Assembly: GCF_011386835.1 (NCBI RefSeq)
Contig: NC_088804.1
Span: forward strand, 39,915,549 to 39,979,548
Direction of reading: 5' to 3'
Origin: Chrysemys picta bellii
Taxonomy: Eukaryota > Chordata > Testudines > Emydidae
DNA: 64,000 nucleotides
The position numbers and the translations under genes are program-made. The notes under the pieces were generated by a model. It did no database searches. It saw only the letters and a program-made list of their open reading frames with translations, and was not told where the DNA came from. Shown in pieces: positions 45,838 to 57,171 of this stretch (within the stretch, counting starts at the first letter, position 1; every line of letters starts with the position of its first letter).

Positions 45838-46540
45838 TTATACATTCCAACAGAACCCATTTACTCTGAACAGGGGTATCTGGTAATGGACCTCACAGTA
45901 AATCATATGTTGGGCCTGATCAGTGACATCAAGTACAAAGTCTCTGGTCCTTATAACTAGTACAGGAGATTTTGTTTTTCCTTCAGTGTGGGTCCATTAG
46001 GCCCAGGCCAAATATTTGGTCCTGACTCTTGTGAAAAAACTCGTATTACAAGATATAGAAATCACATACGCATGAAACGTCATGAAAATTGTGAGGGAGT
46101 ATTTAAGCACTGACTTTCTGTAAATTAGGATAATAGTCAGCCGTATGGCACACTGACCCATCCTCCATCTATAGCAAGAATAGAACCACAATTAGAGCAT
46201 AACATATAACAATTATACATTAGTTATTTTTCTCCTTTTGGTAATTTTACTTGGCTGCTTTATTCATACTTTCTCTTGACAGCCTTTTATGTAATTAAAT
46301 GTAAAAGTAATTTAAAACTATTTATTTGGACTACAAAAACAAGTAAACTTTCCACCAAATAACTAGATTCTAGCTTAGCCATATTGAGTTGGTTTTCAGT
46401 TTCCAGACTCAGGTTTAAAAGCACAAATTTGTTGTCTTGCACTAGTCTGTTCATAAAACAATGAGTGTGAGAACAGATACTAATTAAACAAACTATTTTT
46501 TCAGAGCATTGCAGCTAAAATATTAGCACACTAGGATAAA

Positions 46541-46578
46541 GCGACATAGAGTCCTGTGGCACCTTGTAGACTAAAGAA
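46541..46578 (-). mobile_element. Small fragment of retroelement tail
   Basis: ATAGAGTCCTGTGGCACCTT, then GTAGACTAA, matches in reverse the block TTAGTCTCTAAGGTGCCACA of the element at 40741, from a different subfamily. Ends are not defined. Confidence 0.5.
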
Positions 46579-47002
46579 CGCTCTAGTAAAAGTAGCCGCC
46601 AATGACTGCGCCTCCCATTAAGCAGGGCGGGGGGGACGACTGTTTACAATACTCTGGCAATGTAAGAAATCCTCTTGAAGTGGATATAAATGTAACTTTA
46701 CACCCACTTTAAGATGCCTTTACTCACCTCTGGCAGTTAAGGGGTAGAGAGAGACAGAGTGATTTTGCAGCAGCTGCAGATCAGAGTGGGGATGCTGACC
46801 TAGGAGACCAGAAGAGAGGGGAAGTTATATAAGTAAATGCCGGGCAGGAGAAGCCCTCTTTTACCTGGATCAGGTGGAGCAGCAATGGAAGCGGTGAAAT
46901 AGCAGGTTTGGTCAGGATCCACTGTCAGCATTGCGCTAGTTGCTCCTTTCTCGGGGGAGCTGGGAAGGAATTTTTTCTTCATCTCCAGATTGGTGAGGGA
47001 AA

Positions 47003-47043
<41 letters not shown>
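47003..47043. repeat. (TG)n microsatellite
   Basis: About 20 TG units with one C interruption near the start. The cysteine/valine run in the overlapping frame is a by-product. Confidence 0.97.
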
Positions 47044-47045
<2 letters not shown>

Positions 47046-47675
47046 GGGGGATGGGAGGGGGTTGCCTTCCCCACAGCTGGTTCAGGGAGGGGGCTGAGTT
47101 GGGGCAAACATGACACAGGAATTAGGCTATGATATCGCATCTCATTATGTTGATTTGGGACGGATGTCCAGTGCAGGTGCTCCTCAGGGAAGGGATACAG
47201 TGATCTGATAAATGGAGTAGTAAAGGATTTAAAGGAGGTATTTGTTAAAGGAGCAGAAACAGGATGGTTCAGGGCTTCTATGACTAACCCCCCCCCCCCC
47301 ACCCTCTTTATAGCCCACCTTAACACTCATTAAAGGATAGGAGGAGGGTAAGGTCCCAGAAGCAGGTGGGCTGGGGACCAGGATGGGAAAGGGGGAGGGT
47401 TGATGGACGCACACCTGTTGTATGTTGAAATGATCATGGAATTACTTGAACTGTACACTTTTATTTGCTGGGTACTCCCAGACAGTTAATAATAAAGTTG
47501 TGGCCTAATTAAACTACATCCAGTGTCTCCTGTCCTTCCTAAATAGCTGGACAGTGAGCACTATTGTACTAAAGATCATTTAGTGTCTCTAGAATAAACC
47601 TTCAAAAAGATTAAAGTGGAAGTTTTCCATTGTGGAATAGGGTTCCTTTGTTCTGTTTTGTGTTTCAATAACTGA

Positions 47676-47693
47676 CCCCCCCCCCCCCCCCCC
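47676..47693. repeat. Poly-C tract
   Basis: Eighteen C in a row; shorter poly-C tracts lie at about 47289..47300 and 42849..42856. Confidence 0.95.
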
Positions 47694-48439
47694 GAACTGT
47701 GTCCTTTAAAATGAAAATATGTAGCTCATTAGTCATCTGCTGTGCGGACTAGGCTCATCTAATCTTTGTTTAAACAATAAATAAAATGTTAAAGTATTAA
47801 TATAACAAAGTTGTCCACTGTAAAAGCGCAGTAACATTTCATGTCTTTAATATTTTCATTATGGTTTCCTGTACTAATATAGATTCATAGTCTCTCTTTA
47901 TGGAATGCTACTGTGTGTGGCAAGAGCACCCTATTACGTTACCATATAGTGAAGAAGTCATTATTGGGAGTGGGGGGAGAATGGGGAGTGAAATTCACAT
48001 TTCTAAGAATTTCCTAAATATATATTTATATGATTTACCAAAATAGCATCGAGAAAGCGGTTACAAATTATCAAGGAAATAAAATACATTTAAGTTTTTT
48101 CTAAATCCATGTTGACATGACAATGCTGTCTATATACATGAGACATTATGGTGTCAGTTAAACTTCAAAAAATGCCCTCCAAATAATATTCCCACATAAA
48201 AGGAAGGGAATTCAGGACTGGCGCTGAATTTTAATCATCCCTGTTGTGTTGGGTATTTTAAGGTTCATCCAAATAGTAGATGATCTGACATACCATATGT
48301 GCTGCAAGAACCATGTGTAACTGAGCTTTAACTAGCTGTGTCTCAGTTTGTGGGTGCACACAAAAACCTCATCCCCATGCTCTGCGACTCTGCTCCATTC
48401 TCTTCTTTCAGAGAAGGATTCTTGACTGTGTCAGTATCT

Positions 48440-48720
48440 CAGTATTGCTAACTCCAAATGTTACAAAATGGAATCAGGCTTCAAAAAAATTGTGATTAGT
48501 TAAAAATCACGGAATTAAAAAAAATACACGTTCGGTTCTTTTTTATTTATCTTCTAGTTTTTAAATTTTCGGATACACTTTTCTCTGCAACCATGAGGGC
48601 TAGTAACTTACTTATTTTTTTGATGGAAGTTGAGATTCTCATGAAATCCTGACTCCAACAATTGGGGCGTTAAGAAAAATACACAGACTTGCAATAAAAT
48701 CACAAGAGTTGGCAACACTT
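48440..48720. mobile_element. hAT-type MITE (CAGTGTTGCCAAC family)
   Basis: The left end CAGTATTGCTAACTCC is mirrored by the right end AGAGTTGGCAACACTT. Interior CATGAGGGCTAGTAACTTAC matches 31549..31568. Another fragment with only the right end is at 51388..51460. Confidence 0.7.
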
Positions 48721-49179
48721 TGCCTGCTCACAAGAACAGAACAGTTTAGTCCTCCATGTTGCAGTACTGAATGCATTGCAGATATGATATAAACTTCAAT
48801 AGCTCCAGTCAGGCAATCCAAAGGAACAGCATAATTTGGTATATGTATTACAGAAAGTTGCTTTCCAACCTTGAAGGAAGATGGTGTGCTGGCAGATGCT
48901 GATCAAGTGGATTAAGGATTAGAGAAGCTGAGAAAAATTAAAAATTTTGCTATTTCGATGGTCCATTCGCCTTCATGACACTACCTTCTGAGTTTCTTGT
49001 TGTAGCATACCTTGCATTTGTAGCAAAAATACCTGTGTAAATTTGTCATGTTCCACAGAGTAAGCTATAACAAAAGCCTTTTTATTGTACCTGAATTTGT
49101 AACCTGACCCGTTGGCTAGTAATGAAACTGCTGGCAAAGCATAAGGGTAACATAAACATTCTGCATCTGCTTATTCTCT

Positions 49180-49198
49180 GTTTGTTTGTTTGTTTGTT
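49180..49198. repeat. (GTTT)n microsatellite
   Basis: About five GTTT units, 92 bp upstream of BANP exon C. Confidence 0.9.
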
Positions 49199-49289
49199 AG
49201 TTTCCTACCTATCCATTATTGCATGGCAACTGGCATGGAGATGTGCAAATGAAATAAGGTTGGATTTTGTCTTTTCTTTTTCTTTCCAG

Positions 49290-49420
49290 AGGGTACTCAG
49301 AGCACAGTGTCAGCATCTAATGAAATCCAGCCGAACCAGCCACAGGCCCTACACTATGCACTGGCTAATGCTCAGCAGGTTCAAATCCACCAAATAGGAG
49401 AAGATGGCCAAGTCCAAGTA
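49290..49420 (+). CDS. BANP: BANP internal exon C (start of Q/V/I-rich repeat segment)
   Basis: This 131 nt exon begins by completing the split Glu codon and encodes EGTQSTVSASNEIQPNQPQ followed by ALHYALANAQQVQIHQIGED and GQVQV. The second part matches the conserved BANP segment after the BEN domain. The first part (Ser/Thr/Gln/Pro-rich linker) looks less conserved from what I remember of the mammalian protein. The acceptor is TTTCTTTCCAG and the donor GTATGT at 49421. The upstream intron is phase 1 and the downstream intron phase 0. A longer open frame over the same bases (49122..49397, starting MKLLAKHKG) is out of the gene's frame and is not real. The Gln/Val/Ile pattern resembles Q-rich activation segments of factors such as Sp1 or NRF1; that functional comparison is inference. 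Confidence 0.93.
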
Positions 49421-50039
49421 GTATGTACTCATTCTTCATAATCTCTTCCAGTTTAAAAAGTCCAGAACACTGAACATTTTATGTGCCACATAGCTCAGAT
49501 TCAGCTCTTTCTGTGGTCCAAAAAGATAATTAGCTTATATCCCCCGAGCCTCCACCCAGGCCTCTTAATCATGTTTCAAAAAATCCCGCCCTCCAAATAG
49601 TAATCCATCCATTTATGATTCATGTGTCTTCCTTTTTTTTGTAAACTGCATTCAAAACCCTTTTTGGACATCTGTTAGCTGAATCCTTTACATGTGCGTT
49701 CATTTAAATGTATGTATATAAGCAAAAGCTGTAAATATTGATGTTAAATTATAAAAAAAACATGTTTTAATAAACTTAACATTTTGACCCAAATCCACAA
49801 AAGCCAGGAAATTTAAAAGTTAAGCCTTACACTACTACAATAAGTCAAGCCATTGTGCTTTTTAAATTAATGGTGTTGGTATACTCTGAGGAAACTTTCC
49901 CTGGCTTTTGTAGTTTTATGTCACAATCTTAATGCAAGAACTATTTTGTATGTAATTCAATATTTTTAAAGGAAAAAGCAGAAGTGAGGTAAAAAGGGTA
50001 TTGGAATCCGTAGTATTGTGGACCCCTAGCTTTCCAAAT

Positions 50040-51385
50040 TAAGACATTATTATCCGTATTACTGTGTAGCACTTAGGAGCCCTAGTAATGGACTGGGACC
50101 CCGTTGTGCTAAGTGCTGTGCCAACAGAAAACAAAAAGTTGATCCCGTCCCCAAAGAGCTTACTATCTAAGTATAAAATAAGAGAAGACAAATGGAGACC
50201 GAGAAGTACAAGGAAACAATGAGACAAAATTGGTCAGCATTGTAGGCAGTGGTAGAGAAGGGAGAAGCAATGGAGGGATGCAATGAGGAGGGTGACATGA
50301 TCTCAGCAATGAGCCAGGAAAATGATCTTTGCAAGATTGTTTTTGTCAAGGTCCGAGAAAAGGATTTTACAGTAATTGAGATGTAAGATGATGAAAGCTC
50401 GAACAAGACTTTTAACTGTGTAGATGCATAGAAAAGGCCATACCGCAGAGGTGCTACGCACAAAGAATCTTCAATACATAGACTTAACCATAGCCTGGCT
50501 GTGAGGACTTCTGAGTTGAAGATGATACTCTGAGTGACAGGCAGGATGGTGGTGTTGCCTACTGTAATCAAGAAAGGAAGTATCAGGGAGAGCTTGCATG
50601 GAGGGCTGGGGAGGGGAAGGGAGTAGGAGATTAAGAACTCTGTTTAAGACATATTAAGCTTGATCTGATGCTTGGCATCCATTAAAAGATATCAGAGAGA
50701 CAGGCCAAGATTTTAGTTTGGTGAGAAGGTCGGGAGTGGAGAGGTAGATCTGGGATCATCAGCATAGAAGTGGTGGTTGAATTTGTGTTTGTAGATAAGA
50801 TTATCCAGACATAAGGTGCAGAGGGAGAAGAGGAGACTAAGGACGGAGCCCTCTGGAAACCCCCTCAGAAAGTTGAAAATGGGATGAGACAGATCAAGGA
50901 TAGGCTGAAGAAGTGGTTAGAGAGTTAGGAGGAGAACCAGGCAAAAATAGAGTTAAAGAAGCCAAAGGGGAGGACAAGATTTCAAGAAAAGCAACATAGT
51001 CAATGGAGTCAAAGACAGCTGACAGGTCAATGAGGCTGAGGATAGAGTACTGATTTTGAGCTTTGGTTAGGAAGAGGTCATTAGAGACTTGGGTGAGAGC
51101 GATTTTAGAGGAGTGAAAGGGTGGAGGCCGAATTAGAGAGGCTCTAGGATAGAATCGGAGGAGAGGAACTCCAAACAGCCGGTTCAAATATTTTAGAGAT
51201 GAAAGGGAAAAGGGGTGGCAGTTTGAGAGGAAAATGGTGTCAAGGATGGAGGTTTTTATGATGGCAGAGGTTTAAATATGCTTCTATTGTGAGGATAACA
51301 AGCCAGAAGAGAGTGAGAGGTTAAGAGGAGGAGTAAGGGAAGGTGGGATGTGACTGGGTATGAGAGAGAGAATGAATCCTGGAGC
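50040..51385 (-). mobile_element. L2 LINE, antisense, with reverse transcriptase remnant
   Basis: On the minus strand the copy reads, 5' to 3': SILSLIDLSAVFDSIDY (reverse transcriptase motif A region, within 50894..51187), PEGSVLSLLFSLCTLCLD and FNHHFYADDP with an intact YADD at 50766..50755, and then the L2 3' end (antisense GTAGCACTTAGGAGCCCTAG, 50067..50086). The motif A and YADD blocks are in different frames. This is the reverse transcriptase of an L2 (CR1/Jockey group) element. The 134-residue frame at 50167..50571 is in the 3' region and does not resemble a known domain. Confidence 0.82.
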
Positions 51386-51387
51386 TA

Positions 51388-51460
51388 TGAGTCTGGCTTT
51401 AAGAAAAACAGCAGATATCACGTGAGACTTGCCATAAAATAGCAAGAGTTGGCAACAGTG
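51388..51460. mobile_element. hAT-type MITE fragment
   Basis: GAGACTTGCCATAAAATAGC and AAGAGTTGGCAACAGTG match the right end of the element at 48440..48720. It abuts the 5' side of the antisense L2. Confidence 0.55.
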
Positions 51461-51501
51461 CGTCAAGCAAGACTTTCAGGCCTAAAGATTAAGGCAGAGC
51501 T

Positions 51502-51570
51502 GATTTTCAGAGGTACTAAAAATTCACAACACTCATTGATTTAAGTGGGAGCTGCAAGTGCCCAGCATTT
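51502..51570. repeat. Half-palindromic repeat (GATTTTCAGAGGT type)
   Basis: GATTTTCAGAGGTACTAAAA followed by CTCATTGATTTAAGTGGGAG and GTGCCCAGCA; degraded member of a common sauropsid hairpin family. Confidence 0.45.
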
Positions 51571-52294
51571 CCAACAATCAGTTCATAAATACTTAGTGTA
51601 TTTGTGATTTTTACTTGTGGATTATTATATAATTCCATATTTAGTATTGCAACTGTCTGTAGCAATCTGTGTTATTTCTTTAGGTAACATCAAGCAACTT
51701 TTCTGTGTTGTAGGGGAATTGCCTGGTGAAATAAAGCTGGTATAATCAGGGCCTGAAGGGAACATGCAATGCACTCTGATTTTTCACAGGCACAAAAATA
51801 CCTAGGGACCCATTCTAGCCAACATAAATTAGAGCAGCCCTGTAGCTACTGGAATTTGTGCCCCAGCATCAGAAGGAGGAAGGAAGTATGGCTCCATGTC
51901 TGTCCTCCTTTTCTCAGAGGCACCAAGTGGTGATAAACTGGTATAAACTGATTTTTTATGAGACTCTGTCCTAACTTGTACAGCATCACACAGTTGACTT
52001 GATGCAATTATGAATTTTTACAGCTTTCCTTGGAGCATCATGCACAATGGATGGCAAATCCTATATTTCTCTGGGAAGGACCATTGCCCCCGAGCAATAT
52101 CACAGGCTAATTGCTTTCCTTGAGGGTCTGTAGGCTAGATTTCCTATTGGAGTTAGTCTATAGGCCAAATGATTATACCTCTGAAATTTGGCAGAGCTGT
52201 AAAGAAACTTTCAAACCCAGTGGTGTAAACCCTCTTCTGCAGTAAGCTTGTAAAAGAGGAACCTCCCTTTGAGAAATAGTGTTCTTTAAAAGAA

Positions 52295-52505
52295 CTGGGA
52301 GTCGGGGCTATTGGGATCCACTCCCAGCTTTGCCATTGACTAGCTGTGTGATCTTGGGAATTCCTTTGTATCTTAGTCTTGCCATCATATTAATTCTTAC
52401 CTACCTCCCAGGGGTTTTGTGAGGTTTAATAAAGGCTTTTAAAGCATGTTTGAGATCCTTGAATGAAGAGCACTCTAGAATGCAAATTAGCATTATAAGA
52501 TATGT
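52295..52505 (+). mobile_element. MIR-type CORE-SINE
   Basis: ACTGGGAGTCGGGGCTATTG, then CCATTGACTAGCTGTGTGAT and CTTGGG, then ACCTACCTCCCAGGGGTTTT and GTGAGG, and a tail with TTGAGATCCTTGAATGAAGA. This is the order of an amniote MIR-type SINE. A second tail of this type is at about 53840..53950 (AACTGCTCTGAGATCTTTTG). Confidence 0.7.
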
Positions 52506-53839
52506 AGACAAAAAGTCCATAGCAGTAGATATAAAAGATAAGGGAATACCAAATAAAACTAAATTTTTATCTATGGAATCAAAGTTTAAATCTAACTGGA
52601 GTTTGGGAAACCTATTGCAATCCCCAGTCAAAATCTAAACATTGCTGCTATAAATCTGGTCCAGTAGGTTCTGTAGAGAGGCCCAGGACTGCACCAGATG
52701 GAAACGACATTACACTTTGTTCTCTGGAAAATGATTTGCGTAGATCAGGCTTCGGGTCATTAGCGGGGCATAATGCATTTGTGGTTACATGCCCCATACA
52801 GTGTGTGTGAGTTGCTGATGGCCTTCAGATTTCAGCATTGCCCACGCTTGCACGTTCAGTCACAAACAATTATTTACACAGAAAATGCAAAAACACAAAC
52901 CAACAGTACTGGGATTGGACTGGATGCCCAGGAATTGCAAATGCAAATTTTCTTTGGGGGATAGGACTAAAAATAATGATTTCTTTTTTTTTTGTGCTTG
53001 AATTGCTTAGGTGGCCATACTAAAATCATTGGCCTTGAAGGTTAACTATATACCTGCAATGGATGAGTGAGCAGGTTTTTTTTCAAATGACCTGTGGTAC
53101 AAAGATGAACAAAGTCATCTTTTTGCCTTATTCTGAAAGAATTACCAAAACTATACACGCAGCATAATAACACCTTTTTAATTTTCAATGCTCTTCCCTG
53201 GGAACCACTGAGAGCTTGGTGTTAGGAAGGGAAAGCGATTCTTATCTCAACATGGATTGAGTCTATGCTCTAATTTTATATACAGTCCCTATTGTCAGTT
53301 TGATACTTTCAGTATGTTTTTTTTCCCTCCCTATAAATAGACAGTTTCCTTTCAAAGGAAATGAAACTGTTTGAAATAGAGGGGTCTGTGTTTCTTTGAA
53401 ATTCACATGCAATTGTTCTTGTGTTATAAAATAAGAAAGGCTTTTGACGGTATTCCAAATGGATATCTTTAATCTCAGTTTCATACAGGCATATTAAAAT
53501 GAAAACAAAGCCTTATAAACCCCAAAGTAGGTTATTTAGAATCCAGTTTATCAGCAGGTAAATTACAGTAGCAAAAGCTTCTTTAGGCCAGTCTGGATAC
53601 TCAAGGAATTCTTTCACTTTCCTCCCCAAATTTTTACCAAATGGAATACTTGATTTCTTTCAGGAGTGGTTGTTAAGGGGCAGCAATGTAAAGTATCAAC
53701 TTTATTAAAACCTCTTTAGGGCCAGATCCTCAACAGGTGTAAAAGCCTGGCCACTATATATCCCTTTTTGTATTTAGTTCAGCTGTGGCTGCATTTCATC
53801 TGTGGCAGAAGTGATCCTTATATTTTACTGATATACCTG

Positions 53840-53950
53840 AGGCCCTGATCCTGTAGTCTTTCTGAGTTGTTTGCAGGTTTGGTCCCAAGTTTGTGGATCA
53901 GTTAAAATTGCAAACTGCTCTGAGATCTTTTGAGGAGAAAGACACTCTAT
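53840..53950 (+). mobile_element. MIR-type SINE tail
   Basis: AAATTGCAAACTGCTCTGAG, then GAGGAGAAAGACACTCTATA and AATGTAATCATTATT is the usual 3' tail of these SINEs. The head is not recognisable. Confidence 0.5.
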
Positions 53951-54233
53951 AAATGTAATCATTATTCCCATTTGTGTCCTCTCGATCATTGGACAGTTAA
54001 ATGCTTTCCCCACAAGGCGTTCTGTTCCATTTGATCTTCCTATAAAAGAATGGAGAAATGTGGATACACTTAATTTTTTAAGCAATTTTTATACATTTGT
54101 GAGTTTCAGTGAATCATTTCCCTCCATCCCCGAATACATAAAACTATAACAAATCTGAGATAATAGTTTCTTCCTCTAGTTTTGATTTTCTTCTGATGCT
54201 TCTTGGTGTTTTCTTTTGTTGCGGATCCCACAG

Positions 54234-54296
54234 GGTCACCTCCACATAGCCCAGGTGCCTCAAGGGGAGCAGGTCCAAATCACACAGGACAGCGAG
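54234..54296 (+). CDS. BANP: BANP internal exon D (63 nt repeat unit)
   Basis: This 63 nt exon codes for 21 residues, GHLHIAQVPQGEQVQITQDS followed by E, identical or nearly so to the BANP segment that follows exon C in other vertebrates as I remember it. The acceptor is GATCCCACAG and the donor GTGAGCC at 54297. Both flanking introns are phase 0, so including or skipping it keeps the frame. It starts with the same Gly-x-Leu-x-Ile-x-Gln-Val pattern as exon E, which suggests the two arose by exon duplication. It is far too short to appear in an ORF search. Confidence 0.93.
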
Positions 54297-57126
54297 GTGA
54301 GCCAAAATGCCACGTCATCTGAGTAGATCCTGGTCAGAGACTAGGGCTATGTTTCTTAAACCACTGTTCTCAGCGATGCTGAAATAAGCGAAAGAACCCA
54401 GTGAAAGTATAACTGAATGCATGTGGTAGAGCCACATTGAAATATGCCTCAATCTCCGCAAATATAGCACACTCCTTCTCTGTCTATGGTTTTATTTGGC
54501 CAACCAAGGAATGCATATGTGTTTTGTATTAGCAAATTGTGGCTTATAGCTGATGTGCTTTATAATGGGCTTCATGGGAGGCAAAGTATAGTACCTTTAG
54601 GGTTCTACTATAGCTAGTACAACATTTGTGCTTAACAAGCGCTGCAGTTCAGCAGTAAAGCATTTTAGTAATGCAGCCTGCAGAATATTTTCAAAATACC
54701 TAACGGTGTCTTTCACTGTGGGAGCTGCAGAACTGTACGAGGAGGATTTTTGAGATTCCTGTTAGTGAAAGTATTTAGAGAATGAAGCAGTTTCTAGAAG
54801 CCTGGCAGTGACTACATGCCTCAATTACAGTTCTGTCAACCCCCTGGCATAAAAATAGTGCAGCAAAAAGAAAACTGATTCTCCAGAATTATGGCTCCAG
54901 CCTTGAAATTATTACGCAGGCAAAACTCCCATTGGAGCCAATCTGTCCTATGTATTTTAGAATGCATGGAATAGTATGGTATACTGGGGTCCTTTTGGTG
55001 AAGGGTATGTTCTGATTCCCTGCACTCTGAGGTTAAAATTATTACAATAAATATGAGTGAGTTTTAGTGAAAAGAATCTCCTTTCAGGGGCTGGATGGGG
55101 TAAAGAAAAACAAGAATGAATTTTCAAATTCTGTGGCTCTGAACGCAGCTGTGGTCAGGTGGATATTTGTTGTGAAAGAGTCTAGTGTGGGCATGAGGAG
55201 TCACTACAGAGACTAAATTCCATTGACCTTAGTGGGAGTTGCCTGCATATAAAGACTCCAGGAACAGGCTTACGTTTTAACCATGTGGTTTGAAAACATC
55301 TGGATTATAATTTATTCCAATATACACTCCTTTGAAAGAAAGTGGAATTGCAGCTAGTCCGGATGGATTGATTTAAATGAAGATGATTTAATTCACCAAG
55401 TGGAAAACCTTGATTTAAATAATTGATTTTAATCAACTTTTCCATTTGTTCTTCAGTTATTTTCTAAAGAAAGGTGGATTCTCATTGGTGGATATAACCA
55501 TTAAAACATGTTGATTTACAACTAAATACAGCCTTTCCACTAGATTTGTTACATATTTTTGCTATCTAGCAGGGTACACTATAACTATATATGTTTATTT
55601 AGGCAATTATATAACTTAATGCTTTTGGATTTCTATTAATTGTACATTTGAGGATATTGGGAAATGGTGAATGATATATTGCTTATTTACTAGATAATTA
55701 ACTTTTTGTCATGATTTGTGTCAAACTGCATTAGGATGGTAATTGTAATTTAATTAAACACACAAAACAAAATTTACTTTTATTAAACAAAACAGCCTTA
55801 AATGTTTTGGATACATAAGCTTTCTGTCAAAACATGTTTCACTTTACAACTAAATGATTTACTAAACAGAGGGATTAACTGTAGTCAGTAAAATAAACTG
55901 ATTATTTCAGGTCAGCCTGGGAACATTTTCAAATACGCCTAAGTGAAGGTGACTGGAGCTTAAATTCTCTTGAAAATGAGACAGTCGCCTAAGTTACTTA
56001 GGCTGATAGATTGTGCCGTATTCAAAAAGCTAGGCCTCAAAAGTTAAATGTTTTCTTCCTGATTCTTTCTTTATATAGAAAAGCAGTCTTTAATTCAAAG
56101 TTTTTGAGATTGGCTCATGGATTCAGCATATTTATTTTTTATTAAAATATTTTAAGGCCTTGACATATTTTTTATTAAATTCAGATTTTATTTTAAACAG
56201 GTTTATTTTTAAAGAGAAAAACTTATTATAATTTAAATAACAAAATAAAAAAATCCAATTTCTTTTTTTTCATAATAAAATCATTGATTTTTATTCACTG
56301 TGCTGGCAGTATTATGGAGTGTAAAAAAGATGAAAATGAAAGAACTGGGTGTGTTTTTCACACAGAAATTTGCCATTTTACCTCTTGTGCTTGAATTGTT
56401 TTGGGGAGTTTTTTTCTTGGTTTGTTTTGTTTCTTTTTACTTAAACATATTTTTAAAGGACCTTTTTAAGAACTTAAATCAGAGTTTCTCTCTGTAATGA
56501 AGTTCCTTCCTTTTTCAATGTTCATAGCTAAAGGTCTTTTGCAAATAGTTTACAGCATTTGGAATCTTTTATAATACGTGCCTTGGAAATTCCTATAATA
56601 GTACTCTTTGTTCACATTTTGGGTTGAGTTTTAATAAAGTAAAAGAAATGGCTGTTAGTACTAATGATAGCTTAGTAATAACAGACATTATATCCATTAG
56701 GAATGGCACATACCATAACAGCCAAAGATTTAAAAAATTACTCTACTAATTTTAGGATGACAAATGTTTTGAATTGTGCATGTTTGCAATTTTACAAAAA
56801 TGAGGGAATATGAGAAGGGAAAATCTACCTCCATAAAAGCCATATAAACAGATTGCTACTTAATCATTTTACTATAACACTCCCTTGCCCCCACCTCACC
56901 CCCAAAGAACTCTTTTTTTTAAAAATTGAAAAAATCAGTAAAGTAGTACAGGCATCCATTCTCTTTGATTAAAGTGCAGGAGCACTTTGAGTTTTACTGC
57001 CAAAAAACATAGACCTTCAGAAGAATTTCCTAAATTAATAGATTTCCTCAAATAAATATACATCTCCTTGAGAAGTGCTACTTTATTTCTAATTCCCGAC
57101 TTCTGTTTCTTATTCTTATTTTACAG
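54297..57126 (+). other. BANP: BANP intron D-E (2.8 kb, phase 0)
   Basis: The intron runs from GTGAGCC to TTTTACAG. Its main content is the AT-rich DNA transposon at 55356..56303. Elsewhere I see no recognisable feature. Confidence 0.85.
55356..56303. mobile_element. AT-rich DNA transposon remnant (GATTTAAAT ends)
   Basis: The left part GGATGGATTGATTTAAATGA and the right part ATCATTGATTTTTATTCACT form weak inverted ends. Recognisable interior blocks are TTGATTTACAACTAAATACA and CAGGTCAGCCTGGGAACATT. I know this as a turtle interspersed repeat of about 1 kb; its placement among DNA transposons is inferred. No transposase frame survives. Confidence 0.6.
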
Positions 57127-57171
57127 GGTAATCTGCAGATACATCAGGTTCATGTCGGTCAAGATGGACAG
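57127..57171 (+). CDS. BANP: BANP internal exon E (45 nt repeat unit)
   Basis: This 45 nt exon codes for 15 residues, GNLQIHQVHVGQDGQ. It follows exon D in frame and matches the BANP segment at this place. The acceptor is CTTATTTTACAG and the donor GTAGGAA at 57172. Both ends are phase 0. The start (GNLQIHQV) mirrors exon D (GHLHIAQV), and the end (GQDGQ) mirrors exon C (GEDGQ). The next BANP exon, encoding the C-terminal part, was not found between here and the end of the window, so it probably lies downstream, more than 6.8 kb away. I am sure of the identity because the exon joins in frame to four other BANP exons in the right order. Confidence 0.92.

Larger units (their letters stand above)
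33672..49289 (+). other. BANP: BANP intron B-C (15.6 kb, phase 1)
   Basis: The intron runs from GTAAAAG to TTTCCAG. It contains a Penelope-like remnant, a solo LTR, CR1 tails, a DIRS fragment and simple repeats. I see nothing recognisable in 33700..36830, 38720..39500 and 43630..45480 beyond unique AT-rich DNA. Confidence 0.85.
49421..54233 (+). other. BANP: BANP intron C-D (4.8 kb, phase 0)
   Basis: The intron runs from GTATGT to CCCACAG. About a third of it is an antisense L2 LINE (50040..51385). A MIR-type SINE and small hairpin elements follow. The rest looks unique. Confidence 0.85.

Noticed and set aside
46908..47132. Cysteine/valine-rich frame.
   Set aside because: It is a translation of the (TG)n microsatellite.
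49122..49397. 91-codon frame across BANP exon C.
   Set aside because: Wrong frame relative to the spliced gene; the start lies in the intron.
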